This document shows, in pieces, positions 13,201 to 31,291 of a DNA stretch of 64,000 bases. The notes beneath the pieces are model-generated. The model was not told the origin of the DNA. It made no database searches and was given only the letters and a program-made list of their open reading frames with translations. This DNA is from Nymphaea colorata (taxonomy: Eukaryota > Streptophyta > Magnoliopsida > Nymphaeales > Nymphaeaceae), in the NCBI RefSeq assembly GCF_008831285.2, contig NC_045138.2:2334143-2398142 (forward strand), read 5' to 3'. The translations under genes and the position numbers were made by a program. Position 1 is the first letter of the stretch. Each line of letters begins with the position of its first letter.

Positions 13201-14392
13201 ATTTTTAGAGGGGATGGAAGACAGAGAAAAGACACTGCTGACAGAGTATACAACAGTTCTTCGAAATCACAAAGAAACAAAGAGAAAACTTGGTGAACTG
13301 GAGAAGCAAAAGCAAGACGTTGTCGCTGAAAAAATGGCAAAGATCAGACTATTGGAGATTGAAACTGCTCAAAAAGACGATGAAATCCAGTCACTAAAGC
13401 ATAAGCTCAGCGCTCTGCAACTGGGCTCTGAACGTCCTGAGACCAAATTTGTCCAAGGCGATGATTCCCTGGAGGGCACCGTCAACAGTTCGAAAGATTC
13501 AAATGTAGTGCCGAATATTGATGATTTGGATCATCGAAGTGTGGAATACGCTGGAGACCAAAGCAATGGAAATGGTGGATTGGAGCAATCGTCTCCAACA
13601 GAAAAAGAGATCAACATTGTGTTCAGTGAAAACAGTGGACCTCCTTCCGTCATGGAAGAGAAATTCAGGAGAGATATTGATGGCTTACTGGAAGAGAATC
13701 TAGAATTCTGGCTGAGATTCAGTACCTCCTTCCATCAGATACAGAAATTTCAGACAGCAATCCAAGAATCACAAGTGGAGTTGTTGAAGTTGAAAAAGGA
13801 AAAGAATAAAGAAGAGGGCGGTAACCACTCCGCAAGCTCCACCTCTAGCCCCAGTAATAACCAGAGCACGAGGTCTAGCGTGGAGGCAATCCAGAAGCAG
13901 TTGACAGAGTTGCAGGGCGAGCTGTTGATGTGGATAGAACAGAATGCTTTGCTCAAGGATGAACTGAAGCATCGTTTCTCGTCTCTCTGCAACATACAAG
14001 AAGAACTGTCTCAGGTCTCCAAGAAGAACCCCAAGATCGGAGTTGACCTGACAAAATATCAGGCAGCAAAATTTCAAGGTGAAGTTCTGAACATGCAGCA
14101 AGAAAATAACAAGGTCGCAGATGAACTGCAAGCTGGTCTGGATCATGTAAGAGGCCTCCAGCTAGAACTCGAGAAAACAATGCTGAAATTGAAAGAGAAC
14201 TTCGGATTGTCAGAAAGCAAACACCACCACCATCACCACTATCATGTTAATTATGTGAGAAACACATTGGGCCGAAGAAGGATTCCTCTGCGGTCGTTCA
14301 TCTTTGGCAGCAAGCCAAAAAAAGCATCTCTGTTCTCTTGTGTCAGCCCTGCATTACAGAAACAATATAGTGACTTGCGAGCAGGAATGTAG
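10263..14392 (+). CDS. NETWORKED 2-type actin-binding protein (NAB/KIP1 domain)
   Basis: Two exons, 10263-10356 and 11109-14392, encode 1125 residues. The donor AAG|GTGATC and acceptor ATGCAG|AC join LEQNLQ to DMEVKVQ in frame. That restores the NAB actin-binding domain (about 10-90), with its signature WWWASHI and later the [17 protein letters not shown] and ERYDHIS segments. A proline tract and long coiled coils follow. Residues 503-692 are an acidic four-copy repeat. Next come the conserved [19 protein letters not shown] block, a second [20 protein letters not shown] block, a six-His run and the C-terminus [21 protein letters not shown], all typical of plant NET2 proteins. Family members decorate actin filaments at membranes; Arabidopsis NET2 genes are mainly pollen-expressed. 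Subgroup 2 is inferred from the long C-terminal region; the exact orthologue (2A-2D) is not resolved. A GA-rich leader precedes the ATG. Confidence 0.93.
12521..13090 (+). repeat. Four-copy 150-bp in-frame tandem repeat inside NET2
   Basis: Units of exactly 150 bp (50 codons) begin at 12521, 12671, 12821 and 12971; the last is incomplete. Units 2 and 3 start NRIQDEQSN and NRIETDQSN, and unit 4 starts NGTEIEERD. All share a V-E-E/V core near unit position 20, then S/G-x-F/L-D/G-A-E-A/S, and a T-T-E/S-E-x-x-x-x-V end. The first copy has an aberrant beginning but matches from LQEVPEEP onward. The encoded segment is acidic and Ser/Asn-rich, probably disordered, and lies between two coiled-coil regions. 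Confidence 0.85.
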
Positions 14393-16257
14393 TCCTCCAC
14401 TTGGTAGGTAGTAGTTTGTGGTGCTTTTCTCTTTCGGAATTTGGAGTGAAACCATGGTGATCTCTCTCTCTCTCTCTCTCTCCCTCCCTCCCTCTCTTAG
14501 TGATGCAGCAGCTTGAGTTTTCTCAGCCTGTAGAGTTGCAGAGTTGCTGTATGGCTTGGCAGTTTGGACTGGAGAAAAAGGGAAGGCGTGTGTGATATTG
14601 ATGGCTGGAAGAATGTAAAGCGGTTTGGATTCCGATTATCTAATATACAATGGAATCAGATTTTGCAGAATTCTGGATACACAAAAGTACCAAAACCCCA
14701 AATACTTGTTTACATTATTTCAATTTCGATGAACACTATTCTTTTGGACTGGAAACGATAGATATGATGCACTTCAAATATCCAACTGAATTACTTTAAG
14801 TCGAATATGAAAATTTTTGTTATCCTAATAAGAAATCTGATCAGATTTTGCTTTAAAAATGGCATGTGGAATTCGAATTTGGTATTAAATAAATATCTGA
14901 TTTGATAGTAAATATAAAAAAAGAAAAATTGGATATCTGAACAGAATGTGTATATCTGAATCCAAATTTAAATGTCCAAATCTGGATCTACACATCTGAA
15001 TCTGAATTTAAACATCCAAATTTGAAGCCATATCTAAAATCGTAATTTTGAATATCCCATTCAACACTGTCTTTTTTAATATAATCCTGGTCCAGGTAAG
15101 CTCCAGGTCCCGTCCAAGTCAAGTCTAGTCCAGTCTAGGCCGGTTTTAGATGAGAGTGCTCTTCCATGCACCAGCCCTCATGGTTTCACATTTTTTTCAT
15201 ACATGACTAAACTATAAAATTGTTGAGCATATATAGAAACAGTGGAGAATGCATCCGTAAAAACAAATGAGTAAACTATAAAATGTTGAGCATATATAGA
15301 AACAGTGGAGAATGCATCCGTAAAAACAAAAGAACAAGGGCTGGTCTATGAAGTTTGAGGAACACCTCTTACTCGGACGGCCCTGCCATGGACCAAACTT
15401 GGACCAGTGGGATTAAGAAACACAGCCGTGAATTTGCTATTCAAACTCTGATTTTAGGTAATGCATGGGAATTTGGGTATTTATAAGAACTTTAAAGATA
15501 AATTCGGATTCAGATATATAAATTCCAATTCGAATGTCCGCTTTCATTTATGTTTATCCCCTATGTTTTAAAAATAAACTTCGGATCGGTTTCCATGTTT
15601 AGAGTCGGATTCTAATATGGCATTAATTTGTTTATCCGCATTCAAATCCTATTCTAATCCAAAGATGTTGAAAAATCGGACATAGTAAATATCCGATTTA
15701 AAGCGGATCCATTGATGACAATACCTTCTTTCTTTGGAATATCAGTCAAAAAACACAATTTACCATTATACGGCAGAAAGAAAACAGAAGAAATTTGGAT
15801 CTGCAAACCTTGTCGTTATGACAGCGTTTTAAATTCCAAGACTCTAAGAGCTTTCGTCCCAAGCACTTCAATGGCGCGAATCTGATTCAAAAGAGAGAGG
15901 AGGGGGGAGAGCGAGAGAGAGAGAGAGAGAGTGTGCGTGTGTGTTTCCAGTTCCTTTCGGTGGGAGTCTCATTCTTGATACAGAAAGCAAAGCGAGCTTA
16001 TGAAATTCATAATCCAGAAGAATATATATATCGGAAACTAAAGACCAAACCATTCGGTGCAACACAATGCATAGAAGTCCAGCCTAATAACATATAGAAG
16101 ACAAAAATGTATCTCAGAACTAAAACAAAATCTGCTGTCGCTACCAAAAAACATAATTTCAAGCGAAGAATGTCCTGCTTGCAATGGAAAACGAGAATAT
16201 ATATCTCAACTGAAAAAACCGAAACCTCAACGAAAAGGACTACCATGTTTGCGTCCC
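14393..16257. other. Intergenic stretch between NET2 and RPL3 (convergent genes)
   Basis: This holds the 3' flanks of the two converging genes. It includes a (CT)n/(CCCT)n tract (14461-14498), ATATCCGAT-type interspersed repeat remnants (about 14,625-15,065 and 15,440-15,715), a 64-bp tandem duplication and a GA tract (15,895-15,931). No further gene was seen. Confidence 0.7.
15204..15331. repeat. Tandem duplication, two copies of about 64 bp
   Basis: The unit contains GAGCATATATAGAAACAGTG and GAATGCATCCGTAAAAACAA and occurs twice with very few differences. It lies in non-coding DNA downstream of NET2. Confidence 0.8.
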
Positions 16258-21831
<5,574 letters not shown>

Positions 21832-21896
21832 TCACTCTCTCGAAGAAAAGGGCTCGACCGCTCTTCTTCTATCAGATATAAGGGCTGAAATGGATG

Positions 21897-21927
21897 AAAC
21901 CCTAAGCTTCTCTGGGCTTTAGGGTTT
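21897..21927 (-). promoter_or_regulatory. Telo-box and site II elements of the RPL3 promoter
   Basis: Two telo-boxes face each other: AAACCCTAA at 21897-21905 and TTAGGGTTT at 21919-21927. A site II-like TGGGCT lies between them (21913-21918). They are about 95-120 bp upstream of the RPL3 start codon. This combination is the standard promoter signature of plant ribosomal protein genes, linked to expression in dividing cells. Confidence 0.75.
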
Positions 21928-21929
21928 TG

Positions 21930-24758
21930 CTCGCTTACGTAAATGCCCTTGACATAACTATTTTTCTCCGGGTTGCATCTGGACTAAGATACGGGCCACG
22001 CAAGATTTGGATCCATGACTGAGACGATCCGGAAAGATATTCTAGGGTTCTATCTGGATCTCGGATATATGTGGTGATGCTAGATCTGGTAAAAAAAAAA
22101 AAAAAAAGTTTGAGCGAGTCCTCTGTAAGGAGTGTGGCTGTTTTTTATTTGGATTCGATATGCCGATTATGCCTGATCCGAACTGATCTGACCGAAAATG
22201 AAGGTTTAATGAGTTAGAAGTTCGGATAAGAGCGTGCACACGGTTTGATTCGATGTGTTCAAGTATCATAAGCTCGGGTCTTTTTAAAATCTGATCCAGA
22301 TAATAAATTTTTATTTCCGTAATCTTGCCTGGAAAAATTATAAAAAGGTATCTAAAAAAAACTTGTTAAAAAACAAACTCAGAGGACAACCTACTAAAAT
22401 AAAACACTAGTTCTTTATATAGAATGATAAAAATACTTTTGTTAAAGATAAAAAAACAATATGGCATTGCATAATTTTGTGACTTTTAAAATCTGAGCAG
22501 TGATTTGTTGTTTATCCATTTATAGTTATTTTATCAAATATTTTGTGTGGTATTGAAAACTTTTGGAATAAGCATGAGGATGAGTATTCTATCATTGAGA
22601 CGCGCATTGGAACCCCTACTCTTTCTTTCATCTTCTCAGGGTATCAAGCCTATCGTAGGTGTCTCGAGATGACATCTATGTTATACTTCAACTTGCATAT
22701 CACTATCACTGTACATGTTGAGCTATAATCAAGCTTTTGTGAGTTTGAGAGTCAAACTGTGGCCTCAATGTAGCACATGAAAAGCTATGTTGACTTAGTG
22801 TAGACCATTTTCTAGTGATTTAAGTGATTTAAGATCACAATAGATCTCGGTGCACATTTCATGGTTTGGATTTTTTTTTTTTCCAAAATGACTCATGTAC
22901 TTATAATCAACAACGGCCAAGGCAGGGGCGGCAAAGGCCATGGTCCTCCCTCTAATTTAAAAAAAAAATGAAACTTTTACTTATGAATTATGAAAAAATT
23001 AGTTTAAAGGTTTGAAACTATAGTTCAGCCCTTTGCGGAAAAAAAAAAAAGTTCTAACTCCACCCACTTCCCACCTAATTAACTAATAATCTTTTTTCTA
23101 ATTCCTACCTGTGTGATTGATTGCTGTAGACTAGATTTCCAACTACTGAAATTGGACATAAATCAAGGTTTTTATGTCACATAATCCATTTTTCTCTAAG
23201 ACCAAGGACTGTGTTTTTTTATGATAAAAATGAAAAGCAAATAGTGAACTTGTAGGTTAAATATGTTTAATTATTGGATCAAGTCAAAGAATTGGGATCC
23301 TGATATCCGTATTGTAAATGTGTATGAGCAACTGGTAGGCCTTAGACAATTTCGTTTCTAAGAAAATCCTAGAAGCCCAAAATAACATACTTTCTCATTA
23401 TTTAACCTACAAACAAAAATGGATTCACAAAGTGTTGTACGGACCAACACATTACTTTAGCTTCATTTTTTTGCCATGGGATGAAGCGTTCTTTTTTGTT
23501 CAGCTTTAAGTTAATTTAAATATGAACTAGTCAGGTTCAGCATGACCTTTTTTTTTTATTTAAATTAAATAAAAAGTCAAATATATGGGTTTAGGTTAAT
23601 TAAAAACATATAAAGCTACAACCCCATAACAATAACAATAAAAAATAAATGAAGTCAATCTCATAGAATTTATGCTGCGAATCTCGCTACCTGGTACCAC
23701 CATTACTTTAAACTTTGAGCATAGGTCAAATAAGTGTGCTTGGAACAAGTTGAAGGTATGTCTCTAGTTCGAATCTGTTGTAAACTATGGTCTTATATAG
23801 TAAGGAGAGCATGTCCTACATGCAACTTGAAGTACACAAAAATCTGGCTACTTGGTACTAATATAACTTTGAATTTTGGGAGCAATGGAAAATAGAGGTG
23901 CTTTAGTTCTCTCCCAATTGGTAGGGTTGCACACGAGCCGAGTCGACCTCGAGCTCAAGCTAACTCCAGCCGAACTCCTTGTAACAAGCTCAAGTTGGAC
24001 TGACTACACAAAATCGAGCTCGAAATAGACTCGGTTAACTCATTTAGGTGTTAACTCGTGCACGCATTAACTAGTTTAACTCGTGTAACTCGTTTAACTT
24101 GTGTAACTTGTGAACCGGTTTTGACAATATTATATAGAGTACCGGTGCAAGTCGAGTTCTTGAAACTCGACTCATTTGAGTATATTTATAAGCTCGAACT
24201 CAACTCATTTATAGGCAAGTCGAGCATGAGCATAATTTTTTTTGTGCAACCCTACCAATTGGTGAGATAATCCTCTCACTCACTTAGAATCTCATAGAGT
24301 TTACATTTATTATATGCAAAAAATCTATTCAGTAGTGCTCGGACACACACAAATCGTTCAGCTTTTCAAAGAATGTTGATAGTTTCTTTTTTTTTTAGGA
24401 TTTTTTCTCTTTTCACTCAGTTATATGAGAAATTAGGCTAAATTTCATATTTCAATTGAGTATTTTTCATTCTGAATATGATAAGGAAGAAGATTTTTTT
24501 CTACCAACAAATCTATGAAAAATTAACATCACAAACTTATCAAGATGATCTTATATATATAATGCTTCTAGTTTGTTCTGCAGCAATGCAGGCAACTTGC
24601 TGGTGCATACTCAAGTATCAAACCCGAGTAATCTTGGCTGATGCTAAACAATTGCTTTGTTTGATTGGGCACAAAAGCCAGGAGCATGCATAAGAAACGG
24701 AGAAAATCTCGGATTTTTTTTTTGTCTGGAAGTGTGAGAAAAAGGAAAAAAAAAAAGG
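21930..24758. other. Intergenic stretch between RPL3 and the BAM3-like gene
   Basis: No supported gene. It contains an ATATCCGAT-type repeat remnant (about 22,060-22,300), a CGGAGCC-type remnant (about 22,924-23,075) and an intact CTCGAG-type element, listed separately. The rest is AT-rich unique-looking DNA. The last part holds the 3' flank of the BAM3-like gene. Confidence 0.65.
23914..24262. mobile_element. hAT-like CTCGAG-rich short element with target-site duplication
   Basis: A 333-bp element (23922-24254) has perfect 11-bp inverted ends, TAGGGTTGCAC and GTGCAACCCTA. It is flanked by 8-bp direct repeats CCAATTGG (23914-23921 and 24255-24262). The termini resemble the TAGGGATGAAA ends of the maize Ac element, and 8-bp duplications are typical of hAT transposons. 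The interior is a reiteration of GAGTCGAG/CTCGAG words around a short AT-rich core and encodes nothing. Because the duplication is itself palindromic, the inverted repeat can also be read as 19 bp. Confidence 0.8.
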
Positions 24759-27700
24759 CTAAGGGTGGATCCTCTTCGGGGGACGCTCAGAGATCATCTG
24801 CACGACCTCTCTCATTGTTGGTCTCTCCACACTGTGCTCTTGGAGGCAGAGCATGGCGATGAAGAACACATGCTTGGCCTCTTCCTCGGGCACTTGACCA
24901 AGCCTCTGATCGACAATGTTCATAACCTGTTCCTTGCTGCAGTCTGTTGCCATCTTGGCCCACTGAACGATGTCCACGCCATCTCCAAACTCTCCCACCG
25001 GCCGACGCCCTGTGATGAGCTCCAGGAGGACGACGCCAAAGCTGTACACGTCGCTCTTTTCGTCGATCTTCAGTGTGTAAGCATACTCTGCATCAACAAA
25101 CGAAACCAATCAAGGAAGTGAACCATACCAAGGTCTTGAAAGTCCATTTTTTCTGCAAATTCCTGAACTCCGGGCCCTTTTATGCACTTGCAATTAGTGG
25201 AAATTATTGTCATGGCCAAATTCATAAAATCCAGCCAGCCCTCATCTTCTGATGCTAGACGGATAGATTTCAGATTGGGAGTTCATGAAATTTGGTCTAT
25301 TCTACACTAAGTAGGGCAGTCAATAAACGGAGTACTACTGCCGTCAAGTTCATGAAATTGGTAATGAAGTTACCATACTCTGTCCTCTCGACAACTGACA
25401 GTTGAACAGTTGATGTCGAATGAGTTCATGAACTTGGTGGCACCCCATTTAATGCAGATATAATTCTCATGTGGAAATCAACAAAGAAAAGTCATGGTTA
25501 TATTGCAAAGTAATCGAAAAAATCTGCACATCTTATACGATTTCTGAAACAAAAGAGATTAAGGAGTCTTTAAGAAAAGTAATCTCAATGACTAAAAGAA
25601 AGAATGGAGGTGCCTGGGAAACCGTGATGTCTAAAGAGGGAAGCGCATATCTGATGTTTGAGACATAAAGTGATCTTTCACCAAAACCCAGAAACAGGCT
25701 CTAATTTCCAAATCATTTGAAGGTGTGAGCGCGGTCTCTTATAGACCTGCTTTTGACAGGGTTCCGGTGTCAGCAGCACAGTATTCTGCTGACCTGAATC
25801 CTGTGTGGCACCTAGGTCTCCAATGAAGAGGAATAATCTCGTTAATCTTACTAATATTGTCAAAGACAAGGGCCTCGTTTTGATGAGTTTGCCTCGTTTT
25901 GATGAGTTTACTAGGTGGGGGGTGGGAAACTCCATTTGAATAAGGACAACCACGTTGATCTTACTAACCATAGAAGGAGAATGCTGAAACCAGAAGAAAA
26001 TTTCAGCAGTTCCTGTTCTCCCAACTATTTGATTATTAACTTCTCTTTTTACTTGATTAATTACTGAGATCCCTAATGGAATTAGATTTTCTTTGGTACA
26101 CACAGAGAGCAGCTCCTTGCAATCACTGAAGTTGTGATCAACGTCACAAACTGTTTGCCTCTGTTGTTCTTTCTTTTAGCATGGGAGAAGTTTCTCATGA
26201 CTGATAGAGCTAGAAGATTGTAGAGGAAACACCATGGCCACTACTAGAAAGTATAGTTATGAATGTTAATGATACTCTGACGATAAAGGCAACGTCAAAA
26301 GCGACCAACTGAAATTATTCTATCCCTTCATCAGAGAGAAAGAGAGTACCTGGAGCAATGTAGCCATATGAACCAACAACTGCAGACATGCTCTCCAGCG
26401 TTCCACCATCACGCAGGAACTTGGCTAGCCCAAAGTCCGCAACATGGGCTTCAAAGTTTGAGTCCAACAGTATATTGTTGGACTTCACATCTCTGTGGAT
26501 TATGAGGGGCGAACAATCATGATGCAGATAGCTTAGGCCTTGAGCTGATTCCATAGCAATTTTATATCTCAGTTGCCAACCCAGGAAGGCCCCCCCTTTC
26601 CCATGTAAGGCTTCACCCAGACTCCCTTTGGACATGTACTCATATATTAGAAGATTGGTCTCCTTGTTAGAGCAGAATGCTAGCAATCTGACTATGTTTC
26701 TGTGCCTGATGTTACCCAAGGTTTTAATCTCAGCAGTAAATCCATGATCATTTTGACTACCAATATTCATTAGCCTTTTCACTGCTATCTCTTCACCGTT
26801 GGGCATTGTACCATAGTAAACAACTCCTGACCCTCCTCTCCCAATTATGTTGGAGTCGTTTAGGCATTCGAGTATGTTCTCCACAGTGAATTCAAGTTTC
26901 TGGAATGCCGTTAACTTCCATTTAAGAGTTTTTCTTCTTCGAAGAGCTCTGGCTCCAATGATGGCACCAATGGCGAAGACAAATGAGATGATCAGCAGGC
27001 CAAGTGCAACCATCAACTTGAAATCCCTGACGACATGGCTAGGCCTTACTGAGACTGATGTTAAATTACAAGGGTTGAGGACTGATCCACATAACAAGGG
27101 GTTCCCTGCGAAGGAAGTGACATTGAAGTATGCAAACTGGCCTGTCTCCGGTATGTTTCCGGAGAAATTGTTGAAGGAAAAATCAGCAACTGTGAGGCTT
27201 CTCATTGATCCAATTAATCTGGGTATGGATTGACTAAGATGGTTGTGTGACACATTTAGATAGTTAAGGACTGTGACTCTGCAAATATCTGGTGGAATTT
27301 GGCCTATGAGCTGATTCTGGCTGAGGTCTAGATAGTTAAGCATGGAGCAATTGCCGATCTCAGGTGGGATCATTCCTGTAAAGAAGTTTTTGCTGAGATC
27401 AATCTTTAGCACGTGACTTAGTTCGCCAATTTCTGCTGGAATTTCCCCTGAAAATTTGTTGTTTCTTAGTATGAGCATCTGCAGAGACGAAAAATTTGCA
27501 ATGGAGGATGGCAGGCCACCAGAAAGACAGTTGTTGGAGAGATTCAGTTGACTCAATTTGGTGGGCATGGTCCCTGTCAAGGTGTCGTGGTTCTCAGAAA
27601 GAGCTCCAGTGAGATAATTGTTCTGCAACTCCACCAAAGTTAGCTCAGGCAAGTAAAGAAAACCAGGAGGAATACTTCCATTCAAGTAATTCTCTTCCAT

Positions 27701-28930
27701 CCTTACTCTGCTAAGGCTTAGACACCTCCCTAGACTTTCTGGTATTGGGCCAAATAGGAAGTTTTTCAGCAGAATCAATACTCTTAAATGGTTATCAGAA
27801 CAGAGACCATCGGGTATCAACCCAGTAAGCTTGTTACTAGAGAGGTCAAGTCTTTGGATCTTCCCTTTCTGCCCTAATTTCTGTGGAATCACTCCTGTGA
27901 AGTTGTTCTCCCACAGGGCCAAAGTTTCCAAGTTGGGCAATTCAGCAAGGAAACCGGGTATCGATCCGCCCAATCTATTGATGAATAGATTAAGAAGACT
28001 AAGTTCTGTGAGCTTATGAAACTCTTTCGGGATCTCACCACTAAGTGCATTGTTTGAGAGGTCCAGAGATACCAACCTGGTTAAGTTTCCTAGCTGACTC
28101 GGAATTGGACCAGACAGAAAATTGGTCTGAAGAAAAACTGTGTCAAGCAATTGCAAATTTCCTAATTGAGCTGGGATCTCTCCTTCCAAGCCACAACTGG
28201 AAAGATCAAGGTGAAAAAGATTGACTAAATTACCAAGCTCCTCAGGTATGCCTCCCTCGAATTCATTGTAGTAACCTAAATACAGTTGCTTGAGACCTGT
28301 CAAGTTTCCTAGCTCACCTGGTATTCTTCCATGAAGATCATTGCCTGCTAGTGATAGGTACGCCAATTGGCTAAAGCCACCATAAATTGGAGGAATATTT
28401 CCATGAAAATAATTCCCACCAAGGTCGAGGTACCGCAAACTTGAAGCATTAGAAATACCCGATGGAAGTAAACCAGTAAGGTTGTTGTCATAAGCATCTA
28501 AAACCTCCAAATTCTTCATTTGAGAGAAATCCCACTGAACAATCCCGCTGAATACATTGTTGGATAAGTTCAGCAACCGCAGCTCCATAAGCAAGCCGAT
28601 TTCAGCAGGAAGCAAGCCGGAGAAACCATTTCCAGCAAGGGAGATGTTGATCACTCGAACTAAGCCAGATATTGCTGGTGACACAGAACCTGAAAGGTTG
28701 AAATTTGATATGTCAAGACTGACCACCCGGCCGAATTCACACTGGATTCCCACCCATGAACAAACTGAACTACATGTGGATTCATCCCAGCTGCTCAATG
28801 CTGGGTCAGGTTTGACAAAGCCATGTTTCAGAGCCAAGAGAGCAGAAGCATCGCTTGAACAGGATGAAGATGAAGCAACAGCATGGGTAACAAGAAAGGG
28901 AATGAATGCTAGAGCAAAAAGTGAAGACAT
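24759..28930 (-). CDS. BAM3: BAM3-like CLAVATA1-family LRR receptor kinase
   Basis: Two exons (28930-26350 and 25087-24759) encode 969 residues. Order: signal peptide (about 1-20), LRR N-terminal cap with the WVGIQC cysteine motif, about 20 leucine-rich repeats, a transmembrane helix (about 640-662) and a complete kinase domain. Catalytic residues are present: glycine loop [10 protein letters not shown] (about 694), K718, HRD at 812-814 and DFG at 832-834. The exon junction splits the APE motif (IAP|E). Segments such as [36 protein letters not shown] and [15 protein letters not shown] match BAM3 closely. In Arabidopsis BAM3 perceives CLE45 and restrains protophloem differentiation; the same role here is inference. 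I chose ATG 28930, although the frame runs open to 29164, because it begins the signal peptide and a TATA box lies inside the extension. The 1262-bp intron has no coding content that I recognise. Confidence 0.93.
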
Positions 28931-29084
28931 TCTCTTCTTCCTCCTCTTTGAAGATGGGAACAGGTGAACTGGTGAGGAATTATCCAGAGCAATGAGGTCT
29001 AGATAGATAGGAATCAAGAAAAGACTTACAAAAACATAAGGAAGCAAAGAAAGTAAACTTGCAGAGTTGCAGTAGAGTGTGGCC

Positions 29085-29090
29085 TTTATA
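29085..29090 (-). promoter_or_regulatory. Probable TATA box of the BAM3-like gene
   Basis: The minus strand reads GTTATAAAGG. It lies about 155 bp upstream of the chosen ATG and inside an in-frame open extension, so transcription would begin near 29,055. That argues against the longer N-terminus. Confidence 0.45.
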
Positions 29091-30806
29091 ACAGACCGGT
29101 GTATTTGGAGAATGGGAGGAAGACAACCATGAAGGGCTTTACTCTTTTTCTTTCTCCCTTTCACCTTTTCTTTCCCTTCCCTGCTTTTCTGAAATGATAT
29201 ACAAGAATGGTGTTTCTCAGCTGTGGGTGGGTTAATGACTGAAGAAAAATGAACCTTGAAGAAAGAAAAGCAGGAGGCTTTGAAGGGGGAAAAAGGAAAA
29301 AGAGGCCGTTGAGTAACAGAAATTTAAAGCGCAAGTAGGAAAGTTAAAGCAGCTCTTGGCTTTTTTCAGCGCCAAAATTGCTCCTTTACTTATTCAAAAG
29401 AACAAAGGGAATATTCAATTCCTTGAACATGAAAAGCATAAATTGATAGAAATTTTCGTTCAATCTCCAACCTTTTCACCATAATTTTGAGAACAGGTTT
29501 CCCAGTTTTGATGTTGCTGGTATGGGCCTTATCTTTTCTTGCAGAACTTACTGGTTCCTCAGGTTAGATCATGTTCATCTTTTCAATATTGTCACTTTAA
29601 ATTGAGAAGATTCTTTTCATTTCCACAAATAGAAAAAAAGCACAGCTGCGTCTCCTTCATCTTAAATGAATAATCTAATAAAGTTAGGGATTATGGGTAT
29701 GGCTAGAAATACCCCTTTTTTGAAATATGGAACAATCAGAAATATGAGCCTTGTTTTTCAGAATGCAGCTAAAAGTAGGCTCCAATTGCAAAGATTAATT
29801 TTGATATATCAATGGTCTCTTGAATTTTAGTGGTTTCTAAGAGTAATCACAAAGTGGATCAAGCAATGACAGGATTTGATTCAGTTGGCACTCTTCACTT
29901 ATGAGAATGAAAGTGTTCTGGATCTGGACCGGCTCTACTAGATCCATGTGTTTTATTTAAGTCCATCGATTTATAAACATCAAAATTAACAAGGCAGAGT
30001 TCCATTCAAATGAGATGGATTAGGTTTTTTTCTTAGTTTTCATAAAAAACTGAAGTTGTTTTTGAATCAATTCAATTCACTGGTCCATAAAAGGGGACCT
30101 GCATTTTTCAGTTTTAGATATTTTAAAGTTTTAATTTTTTTAATTATTTCTTATAAATTATCTCGTTTGTTCTTTCAAAGGTAAATATAATAATATGTTT
30201 GCCTATTCATAGTTGATTCAAATGAATTCATTTGTTGAATCGACCGATTCACAGAATCGACAGTCTTCTCGATTCGGTTCGGTTACTCATCTTTCTCGTG
30301 CCTGCTTAGAAAGGAAAAGCTACTTCAAAACAGCTCATGAAATTCTTTTCTCTGTATGGTTTGAATGATGATCGAGAGACACATAAACTCTATATACTTG
30401 ACCATAAGAAAAACTTTAAAAAAAAAAAAAATCTAATAGGTAAGGTAGAGGTTGGCGGTTTGCAAAGCCACGGTTTCCCCTGTTCTTAAGTTCAAAGGTT
30501 GCTTTGAGACTATGTGGTTCTACCATATACCTTTCAACTCGAGTGTCTCACATAAGAATTGAACTGATGGAACACAACACTAAGACCGACCAGCTATGCT
30601 ATGCTCCATAAAACAGACAAGGAAGATGTTGCTAAGGGTTTTATTAACATAAGATTATACACAACTATTTCTTAGATAACAAGAGTGTCATAAAGCGAGC
30701 TCCATAAAGCTAGCTCTGGTAATTCTTAAGTACACCTGCATTGTTACTTTACCAGTAATGCAATAGTTTGTTAATATTAGGCCCTGATAGTGTCAAACAT
30801 CTTGAG

Positions 30807-30808
<2 letters not shown>

Positions 30809-30873
<65 letters not shown>
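30809..30873. repeat. (AT)n microsatellite
   Basis: About 32 uninterrupted AT units. Confidence 0.9.
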
Positions 30874-30876
<3 letters not shown>

Positions 30877-31230
30877 GGTAAAAAACATACACTTAGCACT
30901 TAGGTTAGGAATAAGCCAGACCCTTTGATTTTGATTTTTAAATTTTTTTTTTTTTGGCAATCTAACCTTATTGCAAAACATATACTAAGTTGATCATTTG
31001 TTAGACTTCAATGGTGTTTTTATAATAAGAAAAAATGGATGGCTCCCATGAGAATGATAATAAAAAAAAATCAACATTTTTCATTAAAACAACATGAATC
31101 AAAGAATGTTTAATATCAAAAAAGCCTTTGTAAACATATTAAAATGTTTATATTTTATTTAAAATAGTTTTAACAAAAATCAATGGGTCTGGTTTTTATC
31201 GATGACGTGAGTGTTAGGTTTTTACCAATT

Positions 31231-31290
<60 letters not shown>

Positions 31291-31291
31291 A
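31231..31291. repeat. Compound (CT)n-(TA)n microsatellite
   Basis: About 34 bp of CT with one TTT interruption is followed by about 27 bp of TA. It has the same order and the same interruption as the left half of the tract at 8,221. Confidence 0.9.

Noticed and set aside
25088..26349. Frames inside the BAM3 intron (for example 25,678-26,103 minus)
   Set aside because: The intron has clean GT-AG borders joining the kinase domain in frame; the internal frames have no recognisable motif.
26847..28967. Plus-strand frames inside the BAM3-like gene
   Set aside because: Antisense shadows of leucine-rich repeat codons.
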